A DNA stretch of 19,369 bases from Bacteroidota bacterium (GCA_023457935.1 JAEXBA010000013.1:1-19369), one strand, 5' to 3'. Positions 7,312 through 15,262 are shown, counted from the stretch's first letter. The notes: generated from the letters alone by a model not told the origin. Made by a program: numbers and translations.

Positions 7312-8393
7312 ATCGTGAGATCAATTTTTTTCTCAATTTCCTTGGGTTCGGGAAGTTCCAGTTCTGGCGTATCATCATCTGAAAATTCGTCGCGGTACAC
7401 CTGAATAAGCAACACCGTCATGGACACAAGTATCGGTCCGAAAATCAGTCCCATAAAACCAAAGATTTTCATTCCCATGATAATTCCGAATACTGTGTTT
7501 AATGGATGAATATTCTCAAGTCTCTTAAGAAGTGTAAACCTCAGAACGTTGTCCGTTAGACCTACCACTATCAGGCAGTAAATCATCAGGCCGATTCCGC
7601 CAGTAGTGTCACCTTCAGCAACCATATAAATACCGACAGGCAGCCAGATAATTGCACCTCCGATAATCGGAATCATTGAGGTAACCGCCGTCAGCGCAAA
7701 AAGAAGTACCGGACTTGGCGCACCGAAGATTAGATAGCCGATCAGCGCTATAAGACCCTGACCAAGCGCGACAACCGGAATTCCAACAGCATTCGCCATA
7801 ACCAGTTTTCTGAACTTCTGTCCGATCAGCGAAATGTTTGCCTTCTTCAGCGGCATTGCAGAGGAAACCAACCTTTCAAAAATCCTCGGTTTTTCCAGCA
7901 TGAAATAAAGAATGAAGAACATCGACATAATAACCGAAAGCGTGTTAAAAGTACCGCTCAGCACGGAAGTGGATGTTTCTTCCGCAAAATTCTGAATTTT
8001 ACTCATGGTATTTCCTTTCAGAATATCAATCCGCGTTTTGGAATAGATATACTGCTGTATTTTGTCAAGAAAAGTATTCAGTTTTGCCAGATATTCTTTG
8101 GAATCTCCAAGCCGTTCAATAATCATATCGCCCAGAAGCCACACCGGAATAATCAGAATTATAAGACACAGAAAAATAATGAACATGGATGACCACATCG
8201 GTTTCCATTCCTTAATTTCCTGAAGATAAAAGTTAAGGTTTCTGCAGACCACATACAGCGTAAGAGCGCCTAGAAGAGAAGGAATAAACATTGCCAGATT
8301 ACCTACCATCAAGGCGAGTAAAGCCGTGATAATCAGAATCAGGAAAACCTGTTTGATTTTTACTCCGCTGATCTGAAATTTCCGGTTTGGCAT
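7308..8393 (-). CDS. AI-2E family transporter (PF01594-type permease)
   Basis: This is a 361-residue multi-pass membrane protein with the AI-2E family layout. Two hydrophobic helices form the N-terminus (residues ~13-50) and another follows at ~67-90. A soluble amphipathic stretch spans ~95-150. The C-terminal helices carry the family pattern SMIPIIGGAIIWLPVGIY, then TDNVLRFTLLKRL, HPLNTVFGIIMG and GFMGLIFGPILV. The family includes E. coli TqsA (AI-2 export) and Na+/H+ antiporters, so the substrate cannot be read from sequence. The C-terminal tail is acidic (DDDTPELELPEPKE). It overlaps the DUF3820 gene by 4 bp, giving a two-gene operon. A TAnnTTTG box and a hairpin lie upstream. No oddity is seen in length or frame. 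Confidence 0.9.
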   Translation of the reverse strand: MPNRKFQISGVKIKQVFLILIITALLALMVGNLAMFIPSLLGALTLYVVCRNLNFYLQEIKEWKPMWSSMFIIFLCLIILIIPVWLLGDMIIERLGDSKEYLAKLNTFLDKIQQYIYSKTRIDILKGNTMSKIQNFAEETSTSVLSGTFNTLSVIMSMFFILYFMLEKPRIFERLVSSAMPLKKANISLIGQKFRKLVMANAVGIPVVALGQGLIALIGYLIFGAPSPVLLFALTAVTSMIPIIGGAIIWLPVGIYMVAEGDTTGGIGLMIYCLIVVGLTDNVLRFTLLKRLENIHPLNTVFGIIMGMKIFGFMGLIFGPILVSMTVLLIQVYRDEFSDDDTPELELPEPKEIEKKIDLTI

Positions 8394-8405
8394 TGCTTTT
8401 CAGTT

Positions 8406-8432
8406 AAAAAACAGCACTTTAATGCTGTTTTT
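8406..8432 (-). terminator. Hairpin terminator between the membrane-protein gene and the AI-2E permease
   Basis: A 10-bp perfect inverted repeat, AAAAACAGCA (8407-8416) and TGCTGTTTTT (8423-8432), has a 6-nt loop. On the minus strand it follows the stop of the 8483-9238 gene and ends in a T run, so it can terminate that transcript. The TAnnTTTG box at 8433-8440 lies upstream of the hairpin, so the hairpin may instead be in the leader of the permease mRNA. Confidence 0.65.
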
Positions 8433-8440
8433 CAAAAATA
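8433..8440 (-). promoter_or_regulatory. TAnnTTTG -7 box upstream of the AI-2E permease
   Basis: On the minus strand this reads TATTTTTG, matching the Bacteroidota -7 consensus TAnnTTTG, about 39 bases upstream of the permease ATG. I see no well-placed -33 TTG, so the call is moderate. Confidence 0.4.
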
Positions 8441-8482
8441 CAGGTTTTTACAACCATGATCTTATATTTTAAGCCAATTTTA

Positions 8483-9238
8483 TTACGATGTTAGCTGTCT
8501 TGGAGTTCCTGCGAAAGCACAGTACGCAGAGTACATTGCGGCAAAATAAACAGGAAAAGTAATAACAATTCCAATTCCGCAAAGGATAGCACCTGCAACG
8601 GCGATAATCATCGAAATAAAGGAAACACCCAACATTGTTCCGTAATTATCTTTAGCGATCGTGAAACTTTTCTTGAGTGCATCCATTGCCGTTGCGTTTT
8701 CAAAAAAGATAATTGGCAGACCAAGGAAAAACAATGGGGCAACCAGAAAAACAGGGAAGAAACAAAAAAGCATCGCAATACTCATAACTATCATAGAAAT
8801 CAAGCCGAAAACAAGGTACTGAACAAAATTCTGTCTGAAACCAATAAAAAGATCCGAGAACTGAACACTCTCTCCAATATTTGCTTTATGAAAAATATAC
8901 TGAAATCCGGCATACAAAGGGTAAACAAGCAGACTTAAAAGAAAGCTTACGCCGTAATAAGCCTGAATTCCGGGTATCGCCATCAACTGTGCCATCATTT
9001 CTGCAGGATTTTCAGGATTTCCGGCATTGCGCATCGTCTCGCTGGCTTCCACGGCGTTGTAGCCAACAAGCGGCCCAGCCACAAAAGAAAGTAACGTCGG
9101 TATAACAAAGGTAATTACAATCAGCAGTATTGCCCAGCCGATTCCCTTTCCGTAAGTGTTGAAAGTATGACTCAGTATATCACTGAAGTTGGGTTGAGGT
9201 GCGCTCCCCCTCTGTTCAAATTCGCTGAAGTTTTCCAT
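8483..9238 (-). CDS. Multi-pass membrane protein of unknown function
   Basis: The protein has 251 residues. A soluble N-terminus of about 32 residues (FSDILSHTFNTYGKG) precedes hydrophobic segments at ~33-60, 92-118, 135-180 (two helices) and 198-243 (two helices). Residues ~118-135 (GESVQFSDLFIGFRQNF) form a short polar loop, and a DALKKSFTIAKDNYG segment precedes the last helices. Both features recur in the neighbouring gene at 9308-10036, so the two are paralogues. The layout (N-terminal amphipathic helix, six or so helices, DLF-x-G loop) resembles the broad DUF975-like/YciC-like integral membrane families; no activity can be assigned. It has its own TATATTTG box upstream and a hairpin downstream, so it is probably transcribed alone. 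Confidence 0.8.
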   Translation of the reverse strand: MENFSEFEQRGSAPQPNFSDILSHTFNTYGKGIGWAILLIVITFVIPTLLSFVAGPLVGYNAVEASETMRNAGNPENPAEMMAQLMAIPGIQAYYGVSFLLSLLVYPLYAGFQYIFHKANIGESVQFSDLFIGFRQNFVQYLVFGLISMIVMSIAMLFCFFPVFLVAPLFFLGLPIIFFENATAMDALKKSFTIAKDNYGTMLGVSFISMIIAVAGAILCGIGIVITFPVYFAAMYSAYCAFAGTPRQLTS

Positions 9239-9261
9239 AATTTTTATTTTTTTAATGTTTT

Positions 9262-9269
9262 CAAATATA
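9262..9269 (-). promoter_or_regulatory. TAnnTTTG -7 box upstream of the 251-residue membrane protein
   Basis: On the minus strand this reads TATATTTG, 23 bases before the ATG at 9238, in a very AT-rich 69-bp spacer. It fits the Bacteroidota -7 consensus; no clear -33 element is seen. Confidence 0.45.
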
Positions 9270-9307
9270 AAATATTTAAGGAAAATTAAGGTGAATATTT
9301 TATTAAA

Positions 9308-10036
9308 CTACCCTTTCTCATCAAAAATTTTCTGGTATAGTGCATAGAGCACAGCATTCCAGAACGGATAGGTAAAAAGAAGCCCGAAAACCGTCAAAGC
9401 TCCGATATATTTAAATGCTACCGCCACCAAAACACACACGGTAATCTCCAGAAAGTAAAGTCTCAGCGATTTGATGGTGAGATCAATTCCTTCAAAAATC
9501 CTTTTATCCATGAAGAACATCAGTGGAGCCACGAAAAGCGTGATAAAAACCCACACTACCGAAAGGATAATCGTCTTTAAACCAAAAAGATAAACAAAAA
9601 ACCAGAACAGAAAATAACTCGCAAACTTAAAGAAGTTGAAACCGTTATAACCTACAAAAAGATCTTCAATTCCGTATTTCTCACCAAGATCAATCTTTCT
9701 GTAAATCTGAAAGAAACCCATATTGAGCGGATACATAAAAGCGCCGGCAAAAATAAGCGCCAGTGTAAGATTATAGTATTCCGGTGTTGCCTGCAGCGCA
9801 GCCATATCCTCGTTAAGGCCCATGAAATTGCCTTCGTTTTTCTGAACAGCAGCCAGTATTTTTTCAAGAATTCCGTACCGTTCCGCAACAAAATAATACG
9901 TTAAAATCATGAATGAAAACACGACCAGACTAAACAGCAGCTGATAGATCAGTGTTTTGCTCCAGTACGAAAATGCATTTTTCAGTATAATGTCAAGTCC
10001 CTGTTTCTGAGGGTAATTTTGGTTGTTTGCAAGCAT
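9308..10036 (-). CDS. Multi-pass membrane protein, paralogue of its downstream neighbour
   Basis: The protein has 242 residues. A short polar N-terminus with LDIILKNAFSYWSKT is followed by hydrophobic segments at ~28-54, 87-113, 133-177 (two helices) and 192-235 (two helices). GEKYGIEDLFVGYNGFNFFK and IFEGIDLTIKSLRLYF match the DLFIGF and DALKKSF regions of the protein at 8483-9238 in position and pattern, which supports a tandem duplication that has since diverged. I cannot name a function. It starts at ATG 10036, 39 bases from the divergent pabB start. A minus-strand TACTTTTG box ends only six bases before the ATG. Confidence 0.8.
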   Translation of the reverse strand: MLANNQNYPQKQGLDIILKNAFSYWSKTLIYQLLFSLVVFSFMILTYYFVAERYGILEKILAAVQKNEGNFMGLNEDMAALQATPEYYNLTLALIFAGAFMYPLNMGFFQIYRKIDLGEKYGIEDLFVGYNGFNFFKFASYFLFWFFVYLFGLKTIILSVVWVFITLFVAPLMFFMDKRIFEGIDLTIKSLRLYFLEITVCVLVAVAFKYIGALTVFGLLFTYPFWNAVLYALYQKIFDEKG

Positions 10037-10042
10037 ATTTTA

Positions 10043-10050
10043 CAAAAGTA
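10043..10050 (-). promoter_or_regulatory. TAnnTTTG -7 box of the divergent membrane-protein gene
   Basis: On the minus strand this reads TACTTTTG, ending six bases before the ATG at 10036. If used, the transcript would have almost no 5' leader. Confidence 0.4.
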
Positions 10051-10063
10051 AACTTTAAAAATT

Positions 10064-10071
10064 TATTTTTG
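10064..10071 (+). promoter_or_regulatory. TAnnTTTG -7 box in front of pabB
   Basis: This reads TATTTTTG and ends four bases before ATG 10076. If it is the promoter, transcription would begin at or next to the start codon. Confidence 0.4.
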
Positions 10072-10075
10072 CGTG

Positions 10076-11053
10076 ATGAAGAAAGTATCTCGCCCAATGT
10101 TTACAAAAATGGATCAGCTGTCGGCTGCAGGAACTCCGTTTTTGTTTCTGGTGGATTTTATGGCGGAAAAAGCGGAGGTCTTCACAGAGGAGGAACTTCA
10201 GAATAACGATATACTGCTTGAATTTCCGGCTTTCAGAAAAGAAAAAGGCGTATTCACCGTATCCGTAGATCTGGAACTGAAATCTTTCCCTGAAACAAAG
10301 GAACAGTACCAAAAGGGGTTCGACAGTGTTCAGAAAAACCTGAAACTCGGGAACTCCTATCTCGCAAACTTTACCAGAAAAACCAAAATTGAGAGCAATC
10401 TTTCACTCACCGAAATTTACCATCTTGCAAAAGCGAAATACAAACTGAAATACCGCGACGAATTCATCTTTTTTTCGCCCGAAACCTTTGTTGAAATTAC
10501 CGACGGGAAAATTTTCACGCATCCGATGAAAGGAACCATTGACGCCTCCATTGAAAATGCACCCGAACTACTCAAAAATGATGTAAAGGAAAAAGCCGAA
10601 CATTATACGGTTGTAGATCTTCTACGGAACGATCTCAGTATGGTGGCCGATGATGTAAAGGTTGAGGAATTTCAGCGTATCGATTTCATCAAAACCAAGC
10701 AGAAAAACCTTTACGCGATGAGTTCTGAAATATCAGGTCAACTGAAGCCTGAGTTCGCGGGAAAAATCGGAAGTATTATGGAAACTTTGCTTCCGGCCGG
10801 AAGTATTCTGGGTGCGCCAAAGAAAAAAACGATGGAAATCATTCTGGAAGCAGAACAATATGAAAGAGGCTGGTACACTGGTGTTTGCGGTTGGTTCGAC
10901 GGGAAAAACCTGGATTCCTGCGTGATGATCCGGTTTATTGAAAATGACGGCGAAAATTTCTGGTTCAAAAGCGGCGGCGGCATTACACATTTAAGTAAAT
11001 TAGCAGACGAGTATCAGGAAATGAAAAACAAAATTTATGTACCGGTTCATTGA
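10076..11053 (+). CDS. pabB: Aminodeoxychorismate synthase component I (chorismate-binding)
   Basis: The product converts chorismate plus ammonia (normally supplied by the PabA glutaminase) to 4-amino-4-deoxychorismate for p-aminobenzoate and folate. The 325-residue protein is the chorismate-binding core. HPMKGT carries Lys152, the lysine that in PabB replaces the Ala of anthranilate synthase and attacks chorismate; this favours PabB over TrpE. Also visible are VDLLRNDL, LPAGSILGAPK, YTGVCGWF and FKSGGGI. The usual N-terminal regulatory domain of ~450-residue homologues is absent, as in other compact versions. ATG 10076 is chosen; the preceding GTG 10073 is in frame but less likely. The 3' end overlaps the class IV aminotransferase gene by 17 nt, so the two form an operon for p-aminobenzoate. 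No pabA is in the window. Confidence 0.9.
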   Translation: MKKVSRPMFTKMDQLSAAGTPFLFLVDFMAEKAEVFTEEELQNNDILLEFPAFRKEKGVFTVSVDLELKSFPETKEQYQKGFDSVQKNLKLGNSYLANFTRKTKIESNLSLTEIYHLAKAKYKLKYRDEFIFFSPETFVEITDGKIFTHPMKGTIDASIENAPELLKNDVKEKAEHYTVVDLLRNDLSMVADDVKVEEFQRIDFIKTKQKNLYAMSSEISGQLKPEFAGKIGSIMETLLPAGSILGAPKKKTMEIILEAEQYERGWYTGVCGWFDGKNLDSCVMIRFIENDGENFWFKSGGGITHLSKLADEYQEMKNKIYVPVH

Positions 11054-11663
11054 AAGCATTAAAGTTGAAGACCAGAAAATCTTTCTGCTGGATTTTCATC
11101 AGAAGCGTGTAAACGAAACATTTAAGCACTTTGGGAAAGAAGGTTCGGTTGATTTGGGCAAAATTTTCAAAGACCTTGCCGTGGATGAAGACGGACTATA
11201 CAAACTGCGCATCGTTTATGATCTTGAAAAAAATGTAAAAACGCAGCTGATTCCTTACGCCATACCGGAAATTGATGATTTTCAGCTTGTGGAAAACAAC
11301 TGTTTCGATTATCCTTTCAAATTTGAGGAACGCAGGGAATTCGAAAAAATGAAGACGAAAGCCAGAGCAGAGGAAATTATTATCGTGAAAAACAACCACA
11401 TTACCGATACTTCCTTTACCAACCTGCTTTTTCTGAAAGGCAAAGACTGGTTTACGCCTTACACTTATCTTCTGAACGGCGTTCAGCGGCAATATCTGCT
11501 GAAAAACAGGAAAATAAAGGAAACCGAAATCACCCTGCAGAATTTACGCGAATTCTCTCATTTTCAGATGATTAACGCACTGAATGATTTTGATGACATG
11601 TTTGTTTACCCAATCTCAAAAATCCGAAATCTTCCGGAAAACGGCGACTATCTGGAACTCTGA
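11037..11663 (+). CDS. pabC: Class IV aminotransferase, probable 4-amino-4-deoxychorismate lyase
   Basis: PabC is a PLP enzyme that removes pyruvate from aminodeoxychorismate to give p-aminobenzoate. The 208-residue protein has the class IV landmarks: an N-terminal FHQKRVNETF (the substrate-site H-x-x-R region), a Lys-rich KMKTKARAEE segment where the PLP lysine is expected, and ITDTSFTNLLF, the equivalent of the family's V-T-E-x-x-x-x-N-[IL]-F. It is shorter than E. coli PabC (~270 residues), but compact forms occur in Bacteroidota. It starts at ATG 11037 inside pabB. The overlap with pabB is the main reason to choose PabC over a branched-chain or D-amino-acid aminotransferase. It ends 7 bp from the convergent menD stop. 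Confidence 0.75.
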   Translation: MYRFIESIKVEDQKIFLLDFHQKRVNETFKHFGKEGSVDLGKIFKDLAVDEDGLYKLRIVYDLEKNVKTQLIPYAIPEIDDFQLVENNCFDYPFKFEERREFEKMKTKARAEEIIIVKNNHITDTSFTNLLFLKGKDWFTPYTYLLNGVQRQYLLKNRKIKETEITLQNLREFSHFQMINALNDFDDMFVYPISKIRNLPENGDYLEL

Positions 11664-11670
11664 TTGCCTT

Positions 11671-13338
11671 TTATTTCAAAAACTCAAAATAACCTTTCAG
11701 AATCTCTGCATTTTCAATTTTCTGAGTGTCCACCTCAAGGATTTTCGCTTTAACATCCGGACTGAAAAAATTGGAAAGCACACGGTCTAACGTTGCATCA
11801 TCTTCAACACGCGTATACCCGAAACCAAAGTGTTTCGCCAGCAGTTCAGCATTTTTTGCGTGTTTTGTGACGATAAATTCGTCCAGAGCATTGCTGGCTT
11901 TAGACGGGCCCGGAATAAACTTGAAAATATCACCGCCACCGTTGTTGAAAACAATGATTCTTGTATACGGCGGAATATACTGATTCCACAAACCGTTGAT
12001 ATCATAGAAAAACCCAAGCTCACCGGTTACCAGAACTGTAGGATTCTTGTCGGCAATTGCAAATCCCATCGCAGTGGAAGTCGCGCCGTCAATTCCGCTT
12101 GTTCCGCGGTTGCAGAAAATGCGGTGTCTGTCAAAATCAAAAAGCTGCGCATACCGTATTGCGGTAGAATTACTGAAGTGAATATTGTAACTCAGCGGAA
12201 TATTCTGTGAAAGCCGGTTGAACAGATAAAAATCTGAAAAGCCGGTTTTAGTAACATATTCTGCATGCTGCTGATCTTTGCGGTCGCGCAGAACATCCCA
12301 CAAATTGAAATAGGACTGCGGTTCAAGTTTGATTTTCTGCAAAAGTTTTCCGAACAAAGTTTCCGGAGTTGTTTCTACCTTTTCAGATAATGCAAAATAA
12401 GTGTCCGGTTGCCAAACTTCATCAATATGCCAGTGTTTTGCGGGTTTTGCCTTGCGCAGAAACTGTTTTACTTTTTTGGAAACCACGTTCTGCCCAACAG
12501 TAATCAGCAGATCGGGAGCGTAATTCTTAAAATCTTCATCATTAAAACCGAAAATATACCGGTCGATATGCGTAAAAAATTTCTCATTGCTGAGGTTTGA
12601 ATTCATTTCCGTCAGAACCACTGCGCTGTGATTTTTCACCAACTGCGTCAGCTGCATCTGAAGTTCTTCGCTGAACGGAAGTGTTCCGGCCAGAATAAGA
12701 ATCCGTTTTGAAGTATTCCAGTCGGAGATAAGGTTTGAAGAAAGCTCAAAATTCTTCTTCTGCATGGTTTTTTCCACCGGCGGAAGCATCGGAAGTTCTG
12801 AAACCAATTCGTACAGAGGTTCTGAAAGCGGAATATTGATATGAACCGGCCCCTGTTTTTCATAACAGAGTTCGATTGCTTTTTTCACGGTTTCAAAATT
12901 GTAATCGTCAGCTCCTTCCCTGTCGTCTTCCATCAGTTCAAAATCTCCGTAAGAATGTTGCTGGAAAAGATTTTTCTGTCGGATAGTCTGCCCGTCAAAA
13001 AGATCAACAAAATCGGTCGGACGGTCTGCCGTAAGCAAAAGTAAGGGAACATTCTGATAAAAAGCTTCAGTAACGGCTGGATAATAATTGGCTGCTGCCG
13101 AACCGCTTGTACAGGAAAGTGCAGCGGGTTTCTTCTGGCTCTGCGCCATTCCCAGCGCAACAAAACCGGCGCTTCTTTCGTCCACAATACTGTAACAGCT
13201 GAACTCATCGGTCTCCGAAAAATGAATCGACATCGGTGCGTTTCGGGAACCCGGAGACAAAACGATATTGGTGATGCCGTATTCTTTCAAGAGATGAGAA
13301 ATAATCTGTATGCTGCGTTTGGACGAGTACTGTTTCAT
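11671..13338 (-). CDS. menD: 2-succinyl-5-enolpyruvyl-6-hydroxy-3-cyclohexene-1-carboxylate synthase
   Basis: MenD is a thiamine-diphosphate enzyme that joins isochorismate with the succinic semialdehyde carbanion from 2-oxoglutarate, an early step of menaquinone synthesis. The 555-residue length is normal. Visible motifs include VLSPGSRNAP (residues ~26-35) and DERSAGFVALGMAQ with the ThDP-activating Glu54. CTSGSAAANYYPAV and LLLTADRP complete the N-terminal domain. The C-terminal domain shows NRGTSGIDGATSTAMG, GELGFFYDING and NNGGGDIFKFIPG for diphosphate/Mg2+ binding. It has its own TAAATTTG box upstream and lies downstream of the zinc peptidase gene on the same strand (37 bp gap). Convergent with the pab genes; both pathways draw on chorismate. 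Confidence 0.95.
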   Translation of the reverse strand: MKQYSSKRSIQIISHLLKEYGITNIVLSPGSRNAPMSIHFSETDEFSCYSIVDERSAGFVALGMAQSQKKPAALSCTSGSAAANYYPAVTEAFYQNVPLLLLTADRPTDFVDLFDGQTIRQKNLFQQHSYGDFELMEDDREGADDYNFETVKKAIELCYEKQGPVHINIPLSEPLYELVSELPMLPPVEKTMQKKNFELSSNLISDWNTSKRILILAGTLPFSEELQMQLTQLVKNHSAVVLTEMNSNLSNEKFFTHIDRYIFGFNDEDFKNYAPDLLITVGQNVVSKKVKQFLRKAKPAKHWHIDEVWQPDTYFALSEKVETTPETLFGKLLQKIKLEPQSYFNLWDVLRDRKDQQHAEYVTKTGFSDFYLFNRLSQNIPLSYNIHFSNSTAIRYAQLFDFDRHRIFCNRGTSGIDGATSTAMGFAIADKNPTVLVTGELGFFYDINGLWNQYIPPYTRIIVFNNGGGDIFKFIPGPSKASNALDEFIVTKHAKNAELLAKHFGFGYTRVEDDATLDRVLSNFFSPDVKAKILEVDTQKIENAEILKGYFEFLK

Positions 13339-13355
13339 GCGGAAATTGCTTGGTG

Positions 13356-13363
13356 CAAATTTA
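13356..13363 (-). promoter_or_regulatory. TAnnTTTG -7 box upstream of menD
   Basis: On the minus strand this reads TAAATTTG, 17 bases before the menD ATG at 13338. A CTTGG lies 25 bases further upstream, slightly outside the usual -33 spacing. Confidence 0.45.
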
Positions 13364-13375
13364 CTTCATTAAAAA

Positions 13376-14137
13376 CTAATACTGAAACCAAGTTTCACGG
13401 TAACTGATCATCTTCTTCACTTTGGAATACAGTTCGGGAAATTTCTGCCTGAAAAGATGCGGCGTTTCAAAAAAACACTCCAGAATAACGGATATGAATT
13501 CAACTCTGTTTACAAAAGCATATTGGCGGAAATAATCCGAGCTTTTCAGACGGTTGAAATATTCCTCATTTTCCAGCATCGCATCAATATTCTCAAACTG
13601 TTTCATGAAAATGAAACTGCGGCTGATCTGCCCTGTTCCCTGTCTTGAAAGACTGAAATAAACCGCATGGCCAAACTCATGAATTCCCAGATCAATATTA
13701 TTGTTGTCAATCTGAATTCCTTCCATAAACTTTTTCCAGGAAAAAGCGATGGTTTTATGTCTTGGGCTGTAATCACCTTCATAAATTTCACCGGTAATGG
13801 GCGAAGTGTATGAATCGGGATAAACAATGATATACTTCAGAGAATCAATCAGATAGTAATTCATTCCAAAAGTAAGTCTCACAAAATTTCCGGCAATTAT
13901 GTATTTCACTTCGTCTGTAACTTCAAAACCTTCCCTTCCTTCAAATTTATATTCTGCAATAAACATCTCGACGCGGTGTTCAAATGCGCGCTGATAAAAA
14001 GGTTTAAGATTCCTGTAGAAAACGTAATGACGGGAAAGAATCTGCTGTTTGGAAGATTCCATTTTCTTCTTCCTTATATAAATATGATTCGCAACAGGTT
14101 TACCAACCAGCATTACAAATAACGGTTCCAAAATCAT
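13376..14137 (-). CDS. Zinc-dependent peptidase, MtfA-like (M90 family)
   Basis: The predicted product is a metallopeptidase. From ATG 14137 it has 253 residues with HEFGH at 153-157 (zinc-binding His153/His157, catalytic Glu154) and EFISVILECFFETP at 213-226, the place of the third zinc ligand in the MtfA family. E. coli MtfA controls the Mlc repressor, but flavobacteria lack that circuit, so the role here is unknown. The frame stays open upstream of 14137 to 14218 and encodes a strongly hydrophobic helix (TLATFYLILLLVFLASAGFF, then ISAR) with no ATG, GTG or TTG. The true N-terminus is probably a membrane anchor reached by an unusual start or a frameshift; see findings. It precedes menD on the same strand. 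Confidence 0.85.
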   Translation of the reverse strand: MILEPLFVMLVGKPVANHIYIRKKKMESSKQQILSRHYVFYRNLKPFYQRAFEHRVEMFIAEYKFEGREGFEVTDEVKYIIAGNFVRLTFGMNYYLIDSLKYIIVYPDSYTSPITGEIYEGDYSPRHKTIAFSWKKFMEGIQIDNNNIDLGIHEFGHAVYFSLSRQGTGQISRSFIFMKQFENIDAMLENEEYFNRLKSSDYFRQYAFVNRVEFISVILECFFETPHLFRQKFPELYSKVKKMISYRETWFQY

Positions 14138-14222
14138 TCTGGCTGAAATGAAAAACCCTGCAGAGGCAAGAAAAACGAGTAACAGAATGAGATAAAAAGT
14201 AGCCAGTGTATAATTGTTTCAT

Positions 14223-14230
14223 CAAAAATA
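14223..14230 (-). promoter_or_regulatory. TAnnTTTG -7 box upstream of the zinc peptidase
   Basis: On the minus strand this reads TATTTTTG and is directly followed by an ATG (14222-14220) that is out of frame with the peptidase. It suggests transcription starts just before the hydrophobic N-terminal extension rather than near ATG 14137. Confidence 0.45.
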
Positions 14231-14287
14231 AGCTATTTCGGTTTCTTAAAAAACAGTAATTTAGCAGCTTGACAATTAATCATAAAC

Positions 14288-15238
14288 ATGACAAAAATTC
14301 CAAGTGTAGACCTGCGTGATTTCCTGTCGGACGATCCGGCACGCAAACAGAAATTTGTAAATGAAATCGGAAAAGCTTACGAAGAAATTGGTTTTGTTGC
14401 TTTGAAAGGCCATTTTTTGGACACTGAACTTACGGAAAACCTGTACAAAGAAGTGAAAAGCTTCTTCGACATGCCGGAAGACGCCAAAAAGAAATACGAA
14501 ATCGAGGGAATCGGCGGACAGAGAGGATATGTTGGATTCGGGAAAGAAACGGCAAAAGGTTTCAAGAAAGCCGACCTGAAAGAATTCTGGCATTTCGGAC
14601 AGTATCTGGAAGAAGGTTCCAAATACGCTTCGGAATATCCTGATAATGTTGAGGTTACCGAAAATACGGGCTTTAATGAAGTCGGAAAACAAACCTACAA
14701 AAAACTGGAAGAAACCGGAAAATATGTGTTAAGAGCTTTGGCGCTTTATCTTGGTTTGGACGAATTTTATTTCGATAAATATATTGCGGAAGGAAACTCT
14801 ATTCTGAGAGCGCTTCATTATCCGCCGATTACGGAAGAACCGGATGATGCGGTTCGTGCAGCGGCTCACGGCGATATCAATTTAATTACACTTCTGATGG
14901 GCGCTCATGGAAAAGGTCTTCAGGTTCAGAACCATAAAGGTGAATGGATTGATGCCATTGCTCAACCCGATGAACTGATGATTAACGTAGGCGACATGCT
15001 TTCAAGACACACGAACAACAAACTGAAATCCACGATTCACCGCGTTGTAAATCCTGAAAAAGAACTTTGGGGAACTTCGCGTTATTCCATTCCGTTTTTT
15101 ATGCATCCGGTAAGCGAAATGCCGCTGAATGCGCTGGAAGGAACGTATGATGAAAACAATCCGAAACTGTATCCGGACGCAACTGCAGGAGAATTTCTTC
15201 GCGAAAGACTGATTGAACTTGGTTTGATTAAAGCGTAA
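14288..15238 (+). CDS. Isopenicillin N synthase-like 2-oxoglutarate/Fe(II) oxygenase
   Basis: The 316-residue protein has the two domains of the plant/fungal-type 2-oxoglutarate dioxygenase family: an N-terminal helix bundle (IPSVDLRDFL at the start, FFDMPEDAKKKYE at ~59-71) and a jelly-roll core. Fe ligands are His194 and Asp196 in HGD and His251 in STIHRVV. The 2-oxoglutarate pair Arg265-x-Ser267 is in TSRYSIPFF. GFGKETAKGFKKADLKEFW is typical of bacterial isopenicillin-N-synthase-family oxygenases. The substrate is unknown and no beta-lactam cluster is nearby, so the name describes fold only. The start at ATG 14288 fits the family N-terminus. It is a single-gene unit, divergent from the zinc peptidase and closed by the hairpin at 15263. 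Confidence 0.9.
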   Translation: MTKIPSVDLRDFLSDDPARKQKFVNEIGKAYEEIGFVALKGHFLDTELTENLYKEVKSFFDMPEDAKKKYEIEGIGGQRGYVGFGKETAKGFKKADLKEFWHFGQYLEEGSKYASEYPDNVEVTENTGFNEVGKQTYKKLEETGKYVLRALALYLGLDEFYFDKYIAEGNSILRALHYPPITEEPDDAVRAAAHGDINLITLLMGAHGKGLQVQNHKGEWIDAIAQPDELMINVGDMLSRHTNNKLKSTIHRVVNPEKELWGTSRYSIPFFMHPVSEMPLNALEGTYDENNPKLYPDATAGEFLRERLIELGLIKA

Positions 15239-15262
15239 AATTTTTTCAGATTGAATATAGAA

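Noticed and set aside
11830..12210. 126-codon plus-strand frame antisense to menD
   Set aside because: menD on the other strand carries all family motifs, and the antisense product resembles nothing.
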